Assembly (NCBI GenBank): GCA_947383275.1
Contig: CANDCW010000104.1
Coordinates: 1-7,087 of the forward strand
Direction of reading: 5' to 3'
DNA length: 7,087 nt
From: an uncultured Bacillota bacterium
GTDB lineage: Bacteria; Bacillota; Clostridia; Oscillospirales; Oscillospiraceae
Under the pieces are notes generated by a model. It saw only the letters and a program-made list of their open reading frames with translations. It made no database searches and was not told where the DNA came from. Below are positions 1-5,346 of the stretch, piece by piece. Position 1 is the first letter of the stretch, and each line of letters starts with the position of its first letter. The position numbers were made by a program, and so were the translations under genes.

Positions 1-38
1 ACTTCCTCGATCAGAGCAGTAATCTTCTCACTAGCCAT
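1..38 (-). CDS. rplL: 50S ribosomal protein L7/L12, N-terminal fragment
   Basis: Only the first 12 codons and part of the next lie in the window, reading M-A-S-E-K-I-T-A-L-I-E-E-V on the minus strand; the gene continues past base 1. The ATG (complement of 36-38) is preceded by a full AGGAGGT Shine-Dalgarno sequence at 48-54. The peptide resembles the start of L7/L12, and its place directly after rplJ is the near-universal rplJ-rplL order. L7/L12 dimers bind the C-terminal helix of L10 to form the ribosomal stalk that recruits translational GTPases. No promoter is visible in the 69-nt gap, so it is presumably co-transcribed with rplJ. The identification rests on a short peptide plus synteny. 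Confidence 0.9.
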   Translation of the reverse strand, partial: MASEKITALIEE

Positions 39-80
39 GATAAATAAACCTCCTAATTGTGTAATATTTTAAGTTGTTGC

Positions 81-95
81 GCCCCATAGCGGGGC
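81..95 (-). other. small hairpin in the rplJ-rplL intergenic region
   Basis: GCCCC and GGGGC arms (5 bp) surround a 5-nt loop. On the transcribed minus strand no U-run follows, so this does not look like a terminator. It lies 26 nt upstream of the rplL Shine-Dalgarno sequence. It may affect mRNA stability or processing, or be incidental. Confidence 0.35.
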
Positions 96-107
96 ATCTC
101 GTACCGC

Positions 108-644
108 TTACTCCGCGGCGGGGGCCTCTTCCTTGGCTGCGGGCTCGCCGCCCTGCTCGGCAATGGCCTTCAGGACAATCGCCAAGCTGGTAATGGGGGC
201 CAGCATCATGCCGAGGGCCTGCGCCTGCAGGACATCCTTGGCGGGCAGCTCGGCCAGGGCCATGATTTCGTCCAGGGACAGCACCTTGCCGTCCATGAAG
301 CCGCCCTTAATATTGAACTTCCCCTCACCCAGCTTCTTGGCGTGCTTGTTGACCACGCGCATGGGGGCGATGGGATCGCCCGCGCTGGTAGCCAGAGAGG
401 TAGTGCCGTTGAGCACATCGTCCAGCTCCTTCAGGCCGGCGTCGTCCAGGGCAAAACGGACCAGGGTATTCTTGACCACGCTGTACTGCACGTCGTTCTG
501 GCGCAGCTCGGCGCGCAGCGCGGTATCCTCGGCCACGGTGATGCCCTTGTAGTCCACCAGCACGCCGCTGGCGGCACCCTTCAGCTGTTCCTCCAGAGCG
601 GCCACGACGGCCTTCTTCTCAGACAGGACCTTTGCGTTAGGCAT
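108..644 (-). CDS. rplJ: 50S ribosomal protein L10
   Basis: A 178-residue protein of normal L10 length. L10 binds 23S rRNA near the L11 site through its N-terminal domain and holds L7/L12 dimers on its C-terminal helix, forming the stalk base. The N-terminal part has the family pattern EKKAVVAALEEQL, then VLVDYKGITVAE (about residues 28-39) and SVVKNTLVRFAL (55-66). The hydrophobic stretch at about 141-163 (AQALGMMLAPITSLAIVLKA) matches the L7/L12-anchoring helix, followed by an Ala/Glu-rich tail. The frame is open upstream to 791, but I chose the ATG at 644 because a GGAGGTG Shine-Dalgarno (654-660) sits 9 nt before it, the residues from MPNAK match L10, and the longer form would run through the attenuator and leader to the promoter. 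Expression is probably autoregulated through the leader described separately. Confidence 0.97.
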   Translation of the reverse strand: MPNAKVLSEKKAVVAALEEQLKGAASGVLVDYKGITVAEDTALRAELRQNDVQYSVVKNTLVRFALDDAGLKELDDVLNGTTSLATSAGDPIAPMRVVNKHAKKLGEGKFNIKGGFMDGKVLSLDEIMALAELPAKDVLQAQALGMMLAPITSLAIVLKAIAEQGGEPAAKEEAPAAE

Positions 645-681
645 GTTTGGTTTCACCTCCAGATATTCTTTGGCGCGAAAC

Positions 682-709
682 AAAAAACCTTCTGTCAAAG
701 GACAGAAGG
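682..709 (-). terminator. intrinsic terminator (attenuator) in the rplJ leader
   Basis: On the minus strand a perfect 9-bp stem, CCTTCTGTC (709-701) with GACAGAAGG (696-688), closes a CTTT loop and is followed at once by six U (687-682). It lies between the promoter and the rplJ start, 38 nt before the ATG, so it would stop rplJL transcription before the genes. This is the expected place for the attenuator of an L10-leader operon. Confidence 0.85.
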
Positions 710-790
710 ACAGTACAATCAAAGGATGGGCTTTGAATGCACTCTCGGCAGGAATTATGCCCTTGCGGACCCCTGCTGTCTTTGAACGCA
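682..790 (-). promoter_or_regulatory. ribosomal protein L10 leader RNA (autoregulatory)
   Basis: The 5' untranslated RNA of rplJL carries the signature of the Firmicutes L10 leader: AAAGACAGCAGG near the 5' end, then a short hairpin (GTCC 770-767, GCAA tetraloop, GGGC 762-759), then ATAATTCCTGCCGAG. GCAGG (776-772) can pair with CCTGC (752-748), closing the element. In Bacillus subtilis the L10-L12 complex binds this leader and promotes termination of rplJL transcription. Here the leader is followed by a clear intrinsic terminator, so the same feedback is likely. I recognised this from motifs and position, not from a covariance search; the 5' boundary is the estimated transcription start. Confidence 0.8.
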
Positions 791-796
791 AGGCGT

Positions 797-825
797 ATTA
801 TATAAAAGGTTTTCCGCGTTGTCAA
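797..825 (-). promoter_or_regulatory. sigma-A promoter of rplJL
   Basis: The minus strand shows a perfect -35 TTGACA (825-820), a 17-bp spacer and a perfect -10 TATAAT (802-797). Transcription would start near 790, giving a leader of about 145 nt. A-rich runs upstream of the -35 (835-850) could act as an UP element. Such an exact match fits a strongly expressed ribosomal protein operon. Confidence 0.92.
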
Positions 826-875
826 GGCAATTTCGCAAAAAACTGAAAAATCTTTGGGGCCCGTCCCATTTTGCA

Positions 876-904
876 TTGACTTCTCCCCCGCAATTCAGTA
901 TGAT
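876..904 (+). promoter_or_regulatory. sigma-A promoter of ilvA
   Basis: TTGACT (876-881), a 17-bp spacer, and TATGAT (899-904). The start would be near 911, leaving a leader of only about 30 nt, with no room for a T-box or other long attenuator. It diverges from the rplJL promoter, with 50 bp between the two -35 boxes. Confidence 0.8.
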
Positions 905-941
905 AGGGTGTATAGGAAACAGACACAAAGGAGAAACGAAT

Positions 942-2162
942 ATGCTCACCCTGGAATCCTTTAAAGCGGCCCGGAACGTTTTGCAGGCCGTGCTGCGGCC
1001 CACACCGCTGATTCACTCCCCCTACCTGTCGAAAGGCTGCGGGAACAACGTCTACCTCAAGCCGGAAAACATGCAGGCCACCGGAGCCTACAAGCTCCGG
1101 GGCGCTTACTATAAAATCAGTACCCTGACCCAGGAGGAAAAGGACCGGGGCCTGGTCACCGCCTCCGCCGGCAACCACGCCCAGGGCGTGGCCTACGCCG
1201 CCCAGACCGCCGGGGTGTCGGCCACTATCGTCATGCCCACCACCACCCCGCTGGTAAAGGTAAACAACACCAAGGACTACGGCGCCAAGGTGGTCCTCCA
1301 CGGCGAGGTCTTTGACGACGCCGCCGAGCTGGCAGCGAAAATGGCCCAGGAGGAGGGGCTCACCTATGTCCACCCCTTCAACGACCTGACCCTGGCCACC
1401 GGCCAGGGCACCATTGCCTATGAGATTTTCCAGGATCTGCCCGACGTAGAGATCATCCTTGTGCCCATCGGGGGCGGAGGGCTGGCTGCCGGCGTAGCCA
1501 CCCTGGCCAAGCTGCTCAACCCCAATGTGGAGGTCATCGGCGTGGAGCCCACCGGCGCGGCCTCCATGAAGGCCAGTCTGAAGGCGGGGCATGTCGTCAC
1601 CATCCCCTCCGCCACCACCATTGCCGACGGCGTGGCGGTAAAAACCCCCGGCGACCTGGTCTTCCCCTATGTACAGAAAAACATCGACCGGATCATCACC
1701 ATCGACGACAGCGAGCTGGTAGAGGCTTTCCTGGACATCATGGAGCGGCACAAGATGGTGGTGGAAAACGCCGGCCTGCTTCCTGTGGCGGCCCTGCGCC
1801 ACCTGGGGTGCGAGGGCAAAAACGTGGTCTCGGTGCTGTCCGGAGGCAACATGGACGTGATTACCATGTCCTCCCTGGTCCAGCACGGGCTGATCCGCCG
1901 GGGCCGCATCTTTACCTTCGCCGTTCAGCTCCCCGACCGCCCCGGTTCCCTGCTCCATGTGGCCCAGGTGCTGGCCGCCAACAACGGCAACGTCATTAAG
2001 CTGGAACACAACCAGTTTGTCAACATCAACCGCCAGTCCGGAGTGGAGCTGCGGGTCACCCTGGAGGCGTTCGGCCACGACCACAAGGAGCAAATCCTGG
2101 GCGCCCTCCGGGCGGAGGGCTTCCACGCCGTGGAGACGGATACTGTGGACTTCTACAACTAA
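942..2162 (+). CDS. ilvA: threonine ammonia-lyase (threonine dehydratase)
   Basis: A 406-residue PLP enzyme that deaminates L-threonine to 2-oxobutanoate, the first step toward isoleucine; it may also act on serine. The PLP fold spans about 1-315: Schiff-base Lys51 in ATGAYKLRGAY, SAGNHAQG at 75-82, the phosphate-binding loop PIGGGGLAAG at 175-184, and SGGN at 300-303. Residues about 325-400 form one C-terminal ACT-like domain (FAVQLPDRPGSLLHVAQVL), so this is the short form rather than the roughly 510-residue E. coli IlvA with two regulatory modules. The ATG at 942 is chosen over an in-frame upstream start because AAAGGAG (927-933) lies 8 nt before it and the upstream codons would overlap the promoter. 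No ilv or leu genes are adjacent. Whether isoleucine inhibits it cannot be told from sequence. Confidence 0.95.
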   Translation: MLTLESFKAARNVLQAVLRPTPLIHSPYLSKGCGNNVYLKPENMQATGAYKLRGAYYKISTLTQEEKDRGLVTASAGNHAQGVAYAAQTAGVSATIVMPTTTPLVKVNNTKDYGAKVVLHGEVFDDAAELAAKMAQEEGLTYVHPFNDLTLATGQGTIAYEIFQDLPDVEIILVPIGGGGLAAGVATLAKLLNPNVEVIGVEPTGAASMKASLKAGHVVTIPSATTIADGVAVKTPGDLVFPYVQKNIDRIITIDDSELVEAFLDIMERHKMVVENAGLLPVAALRHLGCEGKNVVSVLSGGNMDVITMSSLVQHGLIRRGRIFTFAVQLPDRPGSLLHVAQVLAANNGNVIKLEHNQFVNINRQSGVELRVTLEAFGHDHKEQILGALRAEGFHAVETDTVDFYN

Positions 2163-2163
2163 A

Positions 2164-2210
2164 GCTGCCCTCTACCACCCGCCGGGGCAAAAAAGTCCCC
2201 GGCGGGCAGC
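2164..2210 (+). terminator. putative terminator-like hairpin after ilvA
   Basis: Two bases after the ilvA stop begins a very stable stem: CCCGCCGGGG (2178-2187) with CCCCGGCGGG (2197-2206), a 10-bp perfect match over a 9-nt A-rich loop, with outer GCTG/CAGC arms (2164-2167 and 2207-2210). The U-run after it is poor (CTATTTG), so termination may be partial and some transcripts may read on into rpe. Confidence 0.55.
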
Positions 2211-2350
2211 TATTTGAAAGCGGCGGACCGGCCGGACGGCAGGGACGGGGTGGGCCGTGGGTTCGGCCCGGAGCAGCCCCTCCGGACCCGGGATCTCTCT
2301 CCGCTGCAATATCCTATGCGCCGGGGCTGTCCCCAGCGCCTGTCCACACA
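2211..2350 (+). other. hairpin-rich untranslated region upstream of rpe
   Basis: This stretch between the ilvA hairpin and the rpe Shine-Dalgarno sequence has no convincing coding frame and no recognisable sigma-A promoter. It holds several short inverted repeats: GGGCCG/CGGCCC (2252-2257 with 2264-2269), CCGGAG/CTCCGG (2268-2273 with 2280-2285), and GCGC-C-GGGG/CCCC-A-GCGC (2318-2326 with 2331-2339, one mismatch), the last ending 11 nt before the Shine-Dalgarno. It matches no riboswitch class that I recognise. Confidence 0.4.
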
Positions 2351-2364
2351 AAGGAGACATCCGC

Positions 2365-3012
2365 ATGATAAAAATCGCACCGTCTATCCTATCCGCCGAC
2401 TTCGCCAACCTGGAACGGGACATTAAAAAAATTTCCGCCGCCGACTATCTCCATGTGGATGTAATGGACGGTGCCTTTGTGCCCAACATCACCATCGGCA
2501 TGCCGGCTGTCAGGTCCATCCGCGGGTGCACCGACATGTTTTTGGACGTCCACTTGATGATCGACAAGCCCGTGCGGTATGTGGAGGCTTTCGCCAAGGC
2601 GGGGGCGGACCTGCTCACCGTTCACCTGGAGGCCGACCACCCCAGCCGCATCGCCGAGGCCCTGCGTATCGCCGGCGAACACGGGGTCAAGCGGGCGGTA
2701 GCTCTGCGCCCCATCACCAAGGCGGAGGCCGTCCTGCCCTACATTGACCTGCTGGACATGGTGCTGGTCATGACGGTGGAGCCCGGCTTCGGAGGCCAGT
2801 CCTTCATGGACAGCCAGCTGGAGACGGTCCGCCGGGTGCGGGCCATCATCGAACAGTACAATCCCGCCTGCGAACTGGAGGTTGACGGCGGCATCAACCC
2901 CGCAACCGCCCCCCTGGCCGTTGCGGCCGGGGCCAACGTGCTGGTAGCCGGCTCCGCAATCTACGGAGCCGCCGACATTCCCGCCGCCATCGCGGCGCTG
3001 AGAGGAACATGA
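2365..3012 (+). CDS. rpe: ribulose-phosphate 3-epimerase
   Basis: A 215-residue TIM-barrel enzyme that interconverts D-ribulose 5-phosphate and D-xylulose 5-phosphate in the non-oxidative pentose phosphate pathway. Family motifs are complete: APSILSADFANL (5-16), LHVDVMDGAFVPN (29-41), LDVHLMI (60-66), VEPGFGGQSF (138-147), VDGGIN (173-178) and the phosphate-binding VAGSAIY (194-200). The expected metal ligands and acid/base residues are present as His30, Asp32, His63 and Asp174. Length is standard. The ATG at 2365 follows AAGGAG (2351-2356) by 8 nt and begins MIKIAPSILSAD as the family does. A segment that often reads ALNP in this family reads ALRP here (113-116). The stop lies 2 nt before the chosen recR start, so the two are likely translated together. 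Confidence 0.96.
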   Translation: MIKIAPSILSADFANLERDIKKISAADYLHVDVMDGAFVPNITIGMPAVRSIRGCTDMFLDVHLMIDKPVRYVEAFAKAGADLLTVHLEADHPSRIAEALRIAGEHGVKRAVALRPITKAEAVLPYIDLLDMVLVMTVEPGFGGQSFMDSQLETVRRVRAIIEQYNPACELEVDGGINPATAPLAVAAGANVLVAGSAIYGAADIPAAIAALRGT

Positions 3013-3014
3013 AC

Positions 3015-3617
3015 ATGCAATACCTTCCCCCCGCGCTGGAAAATCTGGTCGAGCACTTCGCCAAGCTGCCCGGAGTCGGAATCAAATCCGCCCAGCGCCT
3101 GGCTTTCCACGTCCTTTCCCTTCCGGAAGAAGAGGCCGCCGCTTTCGCCAGGGCCATCATTGATGCCAAAACCTCTATCCACTGCTGTCCCATCTGCCAA
3201 AACCTCACCGAGGGAAGCGGCCCCTGCGCCATCTGCGCCAGCGCCAAACGGGACAGCGCCACCGTCTGCGTGGTCGCTGATCCCAAAGACGTGATCGCCA
3301 TGGAGCGCAGCCGGGAGTACAACGGGCTGTACCACGTTCTTCACGGGGTGCTCTCCCCCATGAACCACGTCGGCCCGGACGACTTGTACATCCGCTCCCT
3401 GGTGGAGCGGGTGTCCTCCGGGGGCATTGAGGAGGTCATCATGGCCACCAACCCGGACACCGAGGGCGAGACCACCGCCATGTATCTGTCCCGGCTGCTG
3501 AAGCCCTTTCATGTGAAGGTAACCCGCCTGGCCTACGGCATTCCGGTCGGCAGCCACCTGGAGTACGCCGATGACGCCACCTTGGTCCGCGCCCTGGAAG
3601 GGCGCAGGGAGATATAA
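3015..3617 (+). CDS. recR: recombination protein RecR
   Basis: A 200-residue protein that works with RecF and RecO to load RecA at gaps during recombinational repair. Order of domains: helix-hairpin-helix with LPGVGIKSAQRLAFHVL (18-34), a four-cysteine zinc finger (CPIC at 58-61, CAIC at 71-74), a Toprim domain beginning VCVVADPKDVIAMER (about 84-98) and containing ATNPDTEGETTAMYLSRLL (144-162), and the C-terminal YADDATLVRALEGRREI. An ATG at 3009 overlaps the rpe stop (ATGA) and would add two residues. I prefer 3015 because the AGGA at 3003-3006 is then 8 nt away rather than 2, and the protein then starts MQY like Bacillus RecR. The usual dnaX-ybaB partners are absent; here it follows rpe. 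Confidence 0.96.
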   Translation: MQYLPPALENLVEHFAKLPGVGIKSAQRLAFHVLSLPEEEAAAFARAIIDAKTSIHCCPICQNLTEGSGPCAICASAKRDSATVCVVADPKDVIAMERSREYNGLYHVLHGVLSPMNHVGPDDLYIRSLVERVSSGGIEEVIMATNPDTEGETTAMYLSRLLKPFHVKVTRLAYGIPVGSHLEYADDATLVRALEGRREI

Positions 3618-3650
3618 AAAACGCCCGGCAGGCTGCGGCCTGCCGGGCGT
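3612..3650 (-). terminator. convergent terminator between recR and the two-gene minus-strand operon
   Basis: A perfect 13-bp stem (3621-3633 with 3638-3650) closes a 4-nt loop. On the minus strand it is followed by a T-run (complement of 3611-3621), making a strong intrinsic terminator for the gene ending at 3659. On the plus strand the same hairpin lies 3 nt after the recR stop but lacks a T-run, so it would end recR transcripts less efficiently. Confidence 0.85.
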
Positions 3651-3658
3651 CCGTATGT

Positions 3659-4213
3659 CTATTCTCCGCCATGGGAGGCGGCCCCGCCCTCTTCTCCGCC
3701 GGAGGGTCCCTCCGCCGGGGCGGGCTCCCCGGAGGCTTCGCCGGGCTTTTTCCTGTCCTCTTCATCCAGGACGCTCTCGCACTCTTCCTCGTCCTTCTTG
3801 GGGGGCTTGCGCATGGCCATGGTAATCCGGTAGCCCTCGGGGTCGTTCTCCATCAAGTACTGCTCATCCTCCGGAGGGACTTTCTTGCCCTTCATCATGC
3901 GCATAGAGATCTCCAGGCACTTCATCTGGGTCTTGAGCTGCTGGGTCTTGGCGTCCAGCTCGGCGGTCTCCGCATCCTGGCCGCCTAATAAGTCCAAAAT
4001 GCCGCTGCTCTCTTTCTCCCGCTTCCCCCCGGCCAGCAGCGCGGCCTGCGCCCGGGCGCGCTGCTCCTCCATATTCTCCACCCACTGGCGGGACAGCTCC
4101 AACCGGTCGGTGGAGGGCCGGGCCGTCCCGGTTTTTTTCTCCTCCGCCTGTTTCACCGGCCTTGCGGAGGCAGCCTTAACCGGTTCCCCCATCAGCACAC
4201 GGCGTATGTCCAT
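3659..4213 (-). CDS. hypothetical protein, second gene of sigma-28-type operon
   Basis: I do not recognise this 184-residue protein. It is highly charged, with no signal peptide or membrane segment, so it is probably cytoplasmic. Residues 36-51 (DRLELSRQWVENMEEQ) and 85-102 (ELDAKTQQLKTQMKCLEI) match two blocks of the neighbouring upstream gene at nearly the same spacing, showing common ancestry. The second block looks like an amphipathic helix or coiled coil, with Cys99 conserved in the neighbour (Cys91). This protein alone then has KVPPEDEQYLMENDPEGY (111-128) and a low-complexity tail rich in Glu, Gly, Pro and Ala (about 140-184). The ATG at 4213 is preceded by GGAGG (4222-4226) at 8 nt. 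It begins 24 nt after the first gene's stop and ends before a strong terminator. A flagellar or motility role is inferred only from the promoter. Confidence 0.85.
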   Translation of the reverse strand: MDIRRVLMGEPVKAASARPVKQAEEKKTGTARPSTDRLELSRQWVENMEEQRARAQAALLAGGKREKESSGILDLLGGQDAETAELDAKTQQLKTQMKCLEISMRMMKGKKVPPEDEQYLMENDPEGYRITMAMRKPPKKDEEECESVLDEEDRKKPGEASGEPAPAEGPSGGEEGGAASHGGE

Positions 4214-4237
4214 TTACCACCCCTCCCTTCACGTCTC

Positions 4238-4558
4238 TCATTCATCCTCTAGCTCCTCCACCATAATCAAGGCGGCAATGTCCTGGCACTTCTGGCGGAG
4301 CTTCAGCTCCTGGGATCTGGCTTCCAGCTCTTCCTCACTGGCGGCGGGTTCCGGAGGCTCCGGCTGCGCAATGCTCTGCATCCGCTGCCGGGCGGCTTTG
4401 ACGTATAGGTTCAGCGTCTCCTCCGCCTGCTGCTCCTCCGCCTGCTGCACCCACTGCCGTTTCAGCTCCAGGCGGTCGAGGGACGCCTTCTTCGGCGCCT
4501 CGGCGGAGCCAGCGGGAGAACCGGCCTCTTTCCCATTGACTGAGTCGTGTAATTCCAT
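4238..4558 (-). CDS. small hypothetical protein, first gene of sigma-28-type operon
   Basis: A 106-residue, highly charged protein of no family I recognise, without signal peptide or membrane segment. It carries DRLELKRQWVQQAEEQ (28-43) and ELEARSQELKLRQKCQDI (78-95), both matching the following gene (12 of 16 and 9 of 18 identical), linked by a variable region with a short Pro/Glu stretch (66-72). The spacing between blocks is 50 residues here and 49 there. It ends soon after the second block and lacks the downstream gene's extra module and tail. Helical, possibly coiled-coil, structure is likely. The ATG at 4558 is preceded by GGGAG (4566-4570) at 7 nt. The predicted transcript start near 4585 gives a leader of about 27 nt. 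Expression is probably under SigD; function unknown. Confidence 0.85.
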   Translation of the reverse strand: MELHDSVNGKEAGSPAGSAEAPKKASLDRLELKRQWVQQAEEQQAEETLNLYVKAARQRMQSIAQPEPPEPAASEEELEARSQELKLRQKCQDIAALIMVEELEDE

Positions 4559-4584
4559 CGGGAATCTCCCTTCTGTTTGCTTCT

Positions 4585-4621
4585 GGTAAAGTTATCGGCA
4601 GGTATGTCCCAAAACTTTACC
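4585..4621. repeat. 9-bp inverted repeat spanning the sigma-28-type promoter
   Basis: GGTAAAGTT (4585-4593) and AACTTTACC (4613-4621) are perfect inverted copies 19 bp apart. One arm covers the -35 TAAAGTT and the other covers the start-site side of the -10. They could be operator half-sites, but a 9-bp pair at such spacing can arise by chance, and one arm is constrained by the promoter itself. Confidence 0.4.
4592..4619 (-). promoter_or_regulatory. sigma-28 (SigD/FliA-type) promoter of the two-gene operon
   Basis: On the minus strand TAAAGTTTT (4619-4611) and GCCGATAA (4599-4592) reproduce both boxes of the flagellar sigma factor consensus (TAAA, then 14-16 nt, then GCCGATAT/A), here with a 16-nt spacer. 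The start would be near 4585, just upstream of the first gene's Shine-Dalgarno. The promoter fills the 65-bp gap after the sfsA stop. No competing sigma-A promoter is evident in that gap. Confidence 0.8.
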
Positions 4622-4623
4622 CC

Positions 4624-5328
4624 TCACAGCCGGACGGGGAGCATGCCGTCCGCCGCCAGCCTTCCCGGCTCGACCCGGCAGGACAGGGCCAGCACCTCCA
4701 CGCCCGCCCGAGCGGCACTCCGGAGGGCCGCTCCAAACTCAGGATGGGTTGCATCGTTGGGCTCCACACAGCGCATCCCCTCCATCTGGACAATAAAACA
4801 TATCCCCGCCTCATAGCCGGACTGGCGGGCCAGCGCCAGCTCCTCCAGGTGTTTCACGCCCCGGAGGGTAGGCGCGTCGGGGAAGCGGGCCGCGCCGTTT
4901 TCCTCCAGGGTGACCCCCTTCACCTCCCAAAAGCCCCGGCGGGCCGCGCCACTCTCCCACAGCTCCCAGTAAAAATCAAACCGGGAATTTCCATAAGCCG
5001 TCTCCGGGCGCAGCAGGGTTGGGGCAAAGCCCAGCCCGCCCGCCGCCGCCCATTCTCCAAACACCCTGTTTGGGGCCTGGGAATCCATGTTGATCAGCAG
5101 CGGGCCGTCTGGACGCTCCTTCTCCACGGCGATCAGGTCGTATCTCGTCTTTCGTGCCGGATTGGCGCTCTCCTCCAGCCAGACCGCCGCGCCGGGGACG
5201 AGGAGCTCCCGGCACCGGCCGGTATTTTTTACATGGCAGACCTCCGCCCGCCCTTCCACCTCCACATGGGCGATAAACCGGTTGGGGCGGGCCAAAAAGG
5301 TGCCCGATAAAATTTTCCCATATACCAT
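4624..5328 (-). CDS. sfsA: DNA/RNA nuclease SfsA (sugar fermentation stimulation protein)
   Basis: A 234-residue protein of usual SfsA length. SfsA was named for raising maltose fermentation in E. coli; the family is now viewed as an OB-fold plus PD-(D/E)XK nuclease. The N-terminal region has GTFLARPNRFIAHVEVEG (9-26) and CHVKNTGRCRELLVPGAAVW (31-50). The nuclease core has AYGNSRFDFYW (111-121, Asp118) and WEVKGVTLEENGAARFPDAP (134-153, Glu135-x-Lys137), then RGVKHLEEL (156-164). The start at 5328 is supported by GAGGA about 6 nt upstream and by the family-like N-terminus. It has its own sigma-A promoter; its stop is 5 bp from the -35 of the sigma-28-type promoter that drives the next genes, so read-through could also feed that operon. 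Its physiological role in Firmicutes is poorly defined. Confidence 0.93.
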   Translation of the reverse strand: MVYGKILSGTFLARPNRFIAHVEVEGRAEVCHVKNTGRCRELLVPGAAVWLEESANPARKTRYDLIAVEKERPDGPLLINMDSQAPNRVFGEWAAAGGLGFAPTLLRPETAYGNSRFDFYWELWESGAARRGFWEVKGVTLEENGAARFPDAPTLRGVKHLEELALARQSGYEAGICFIVQMEGMRCVEPNDATHPEFGAALRSAARAGVEVLALSCRVEPGRLAADGMLPVRL

Positions 5329-5346
5329 CGCTTTTCCTCGGTTTCT

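Noticed and set aside
645..791. N-terminal extension of rplJ (open frame to 791)
   Set aside because: It would be translated from the leader, attenuator and start-site region; the real Shine-Dalgarno and the L10-like N-terminus are at 644.
819..941. In-frame upstream extension of ilvA
   Set aside because: It covers the ilvA promoter and has no ribosome binding site; the family start and a good Shine-Dalgarno are at 942.
822..2126. Long open frame antisense to ilvA (434 codons)
   Set aside because: It is a GC-rich shadow frame with Gly/Val/His-rich low-quality protein, no family resemblance and full overlap with a clear ilvA.
2961..3557. Minus-strand open frame over recR, and a similar plus-strand one over sfsA (4744-5310)
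   Set aside because: Both lie opposite well-conserved genes and show no recognisable protein features.
3885..4589. Plus-strand open frame (234 codons) across the two paralogues
   Set aside because: Ser/Ala/Arg-rich shadow translation. The minus-strand frames have matching Shine-Dalgarno sites, a promoter, a terminator and mutual protein similarity.
5301..5310. CCCGATAA on the plus strand as a second sigma-28 -10 box
   Set aside because: No TAAA at 14-16 nt upstream, it lies inside sfsA, and no plus-strand gene follows.
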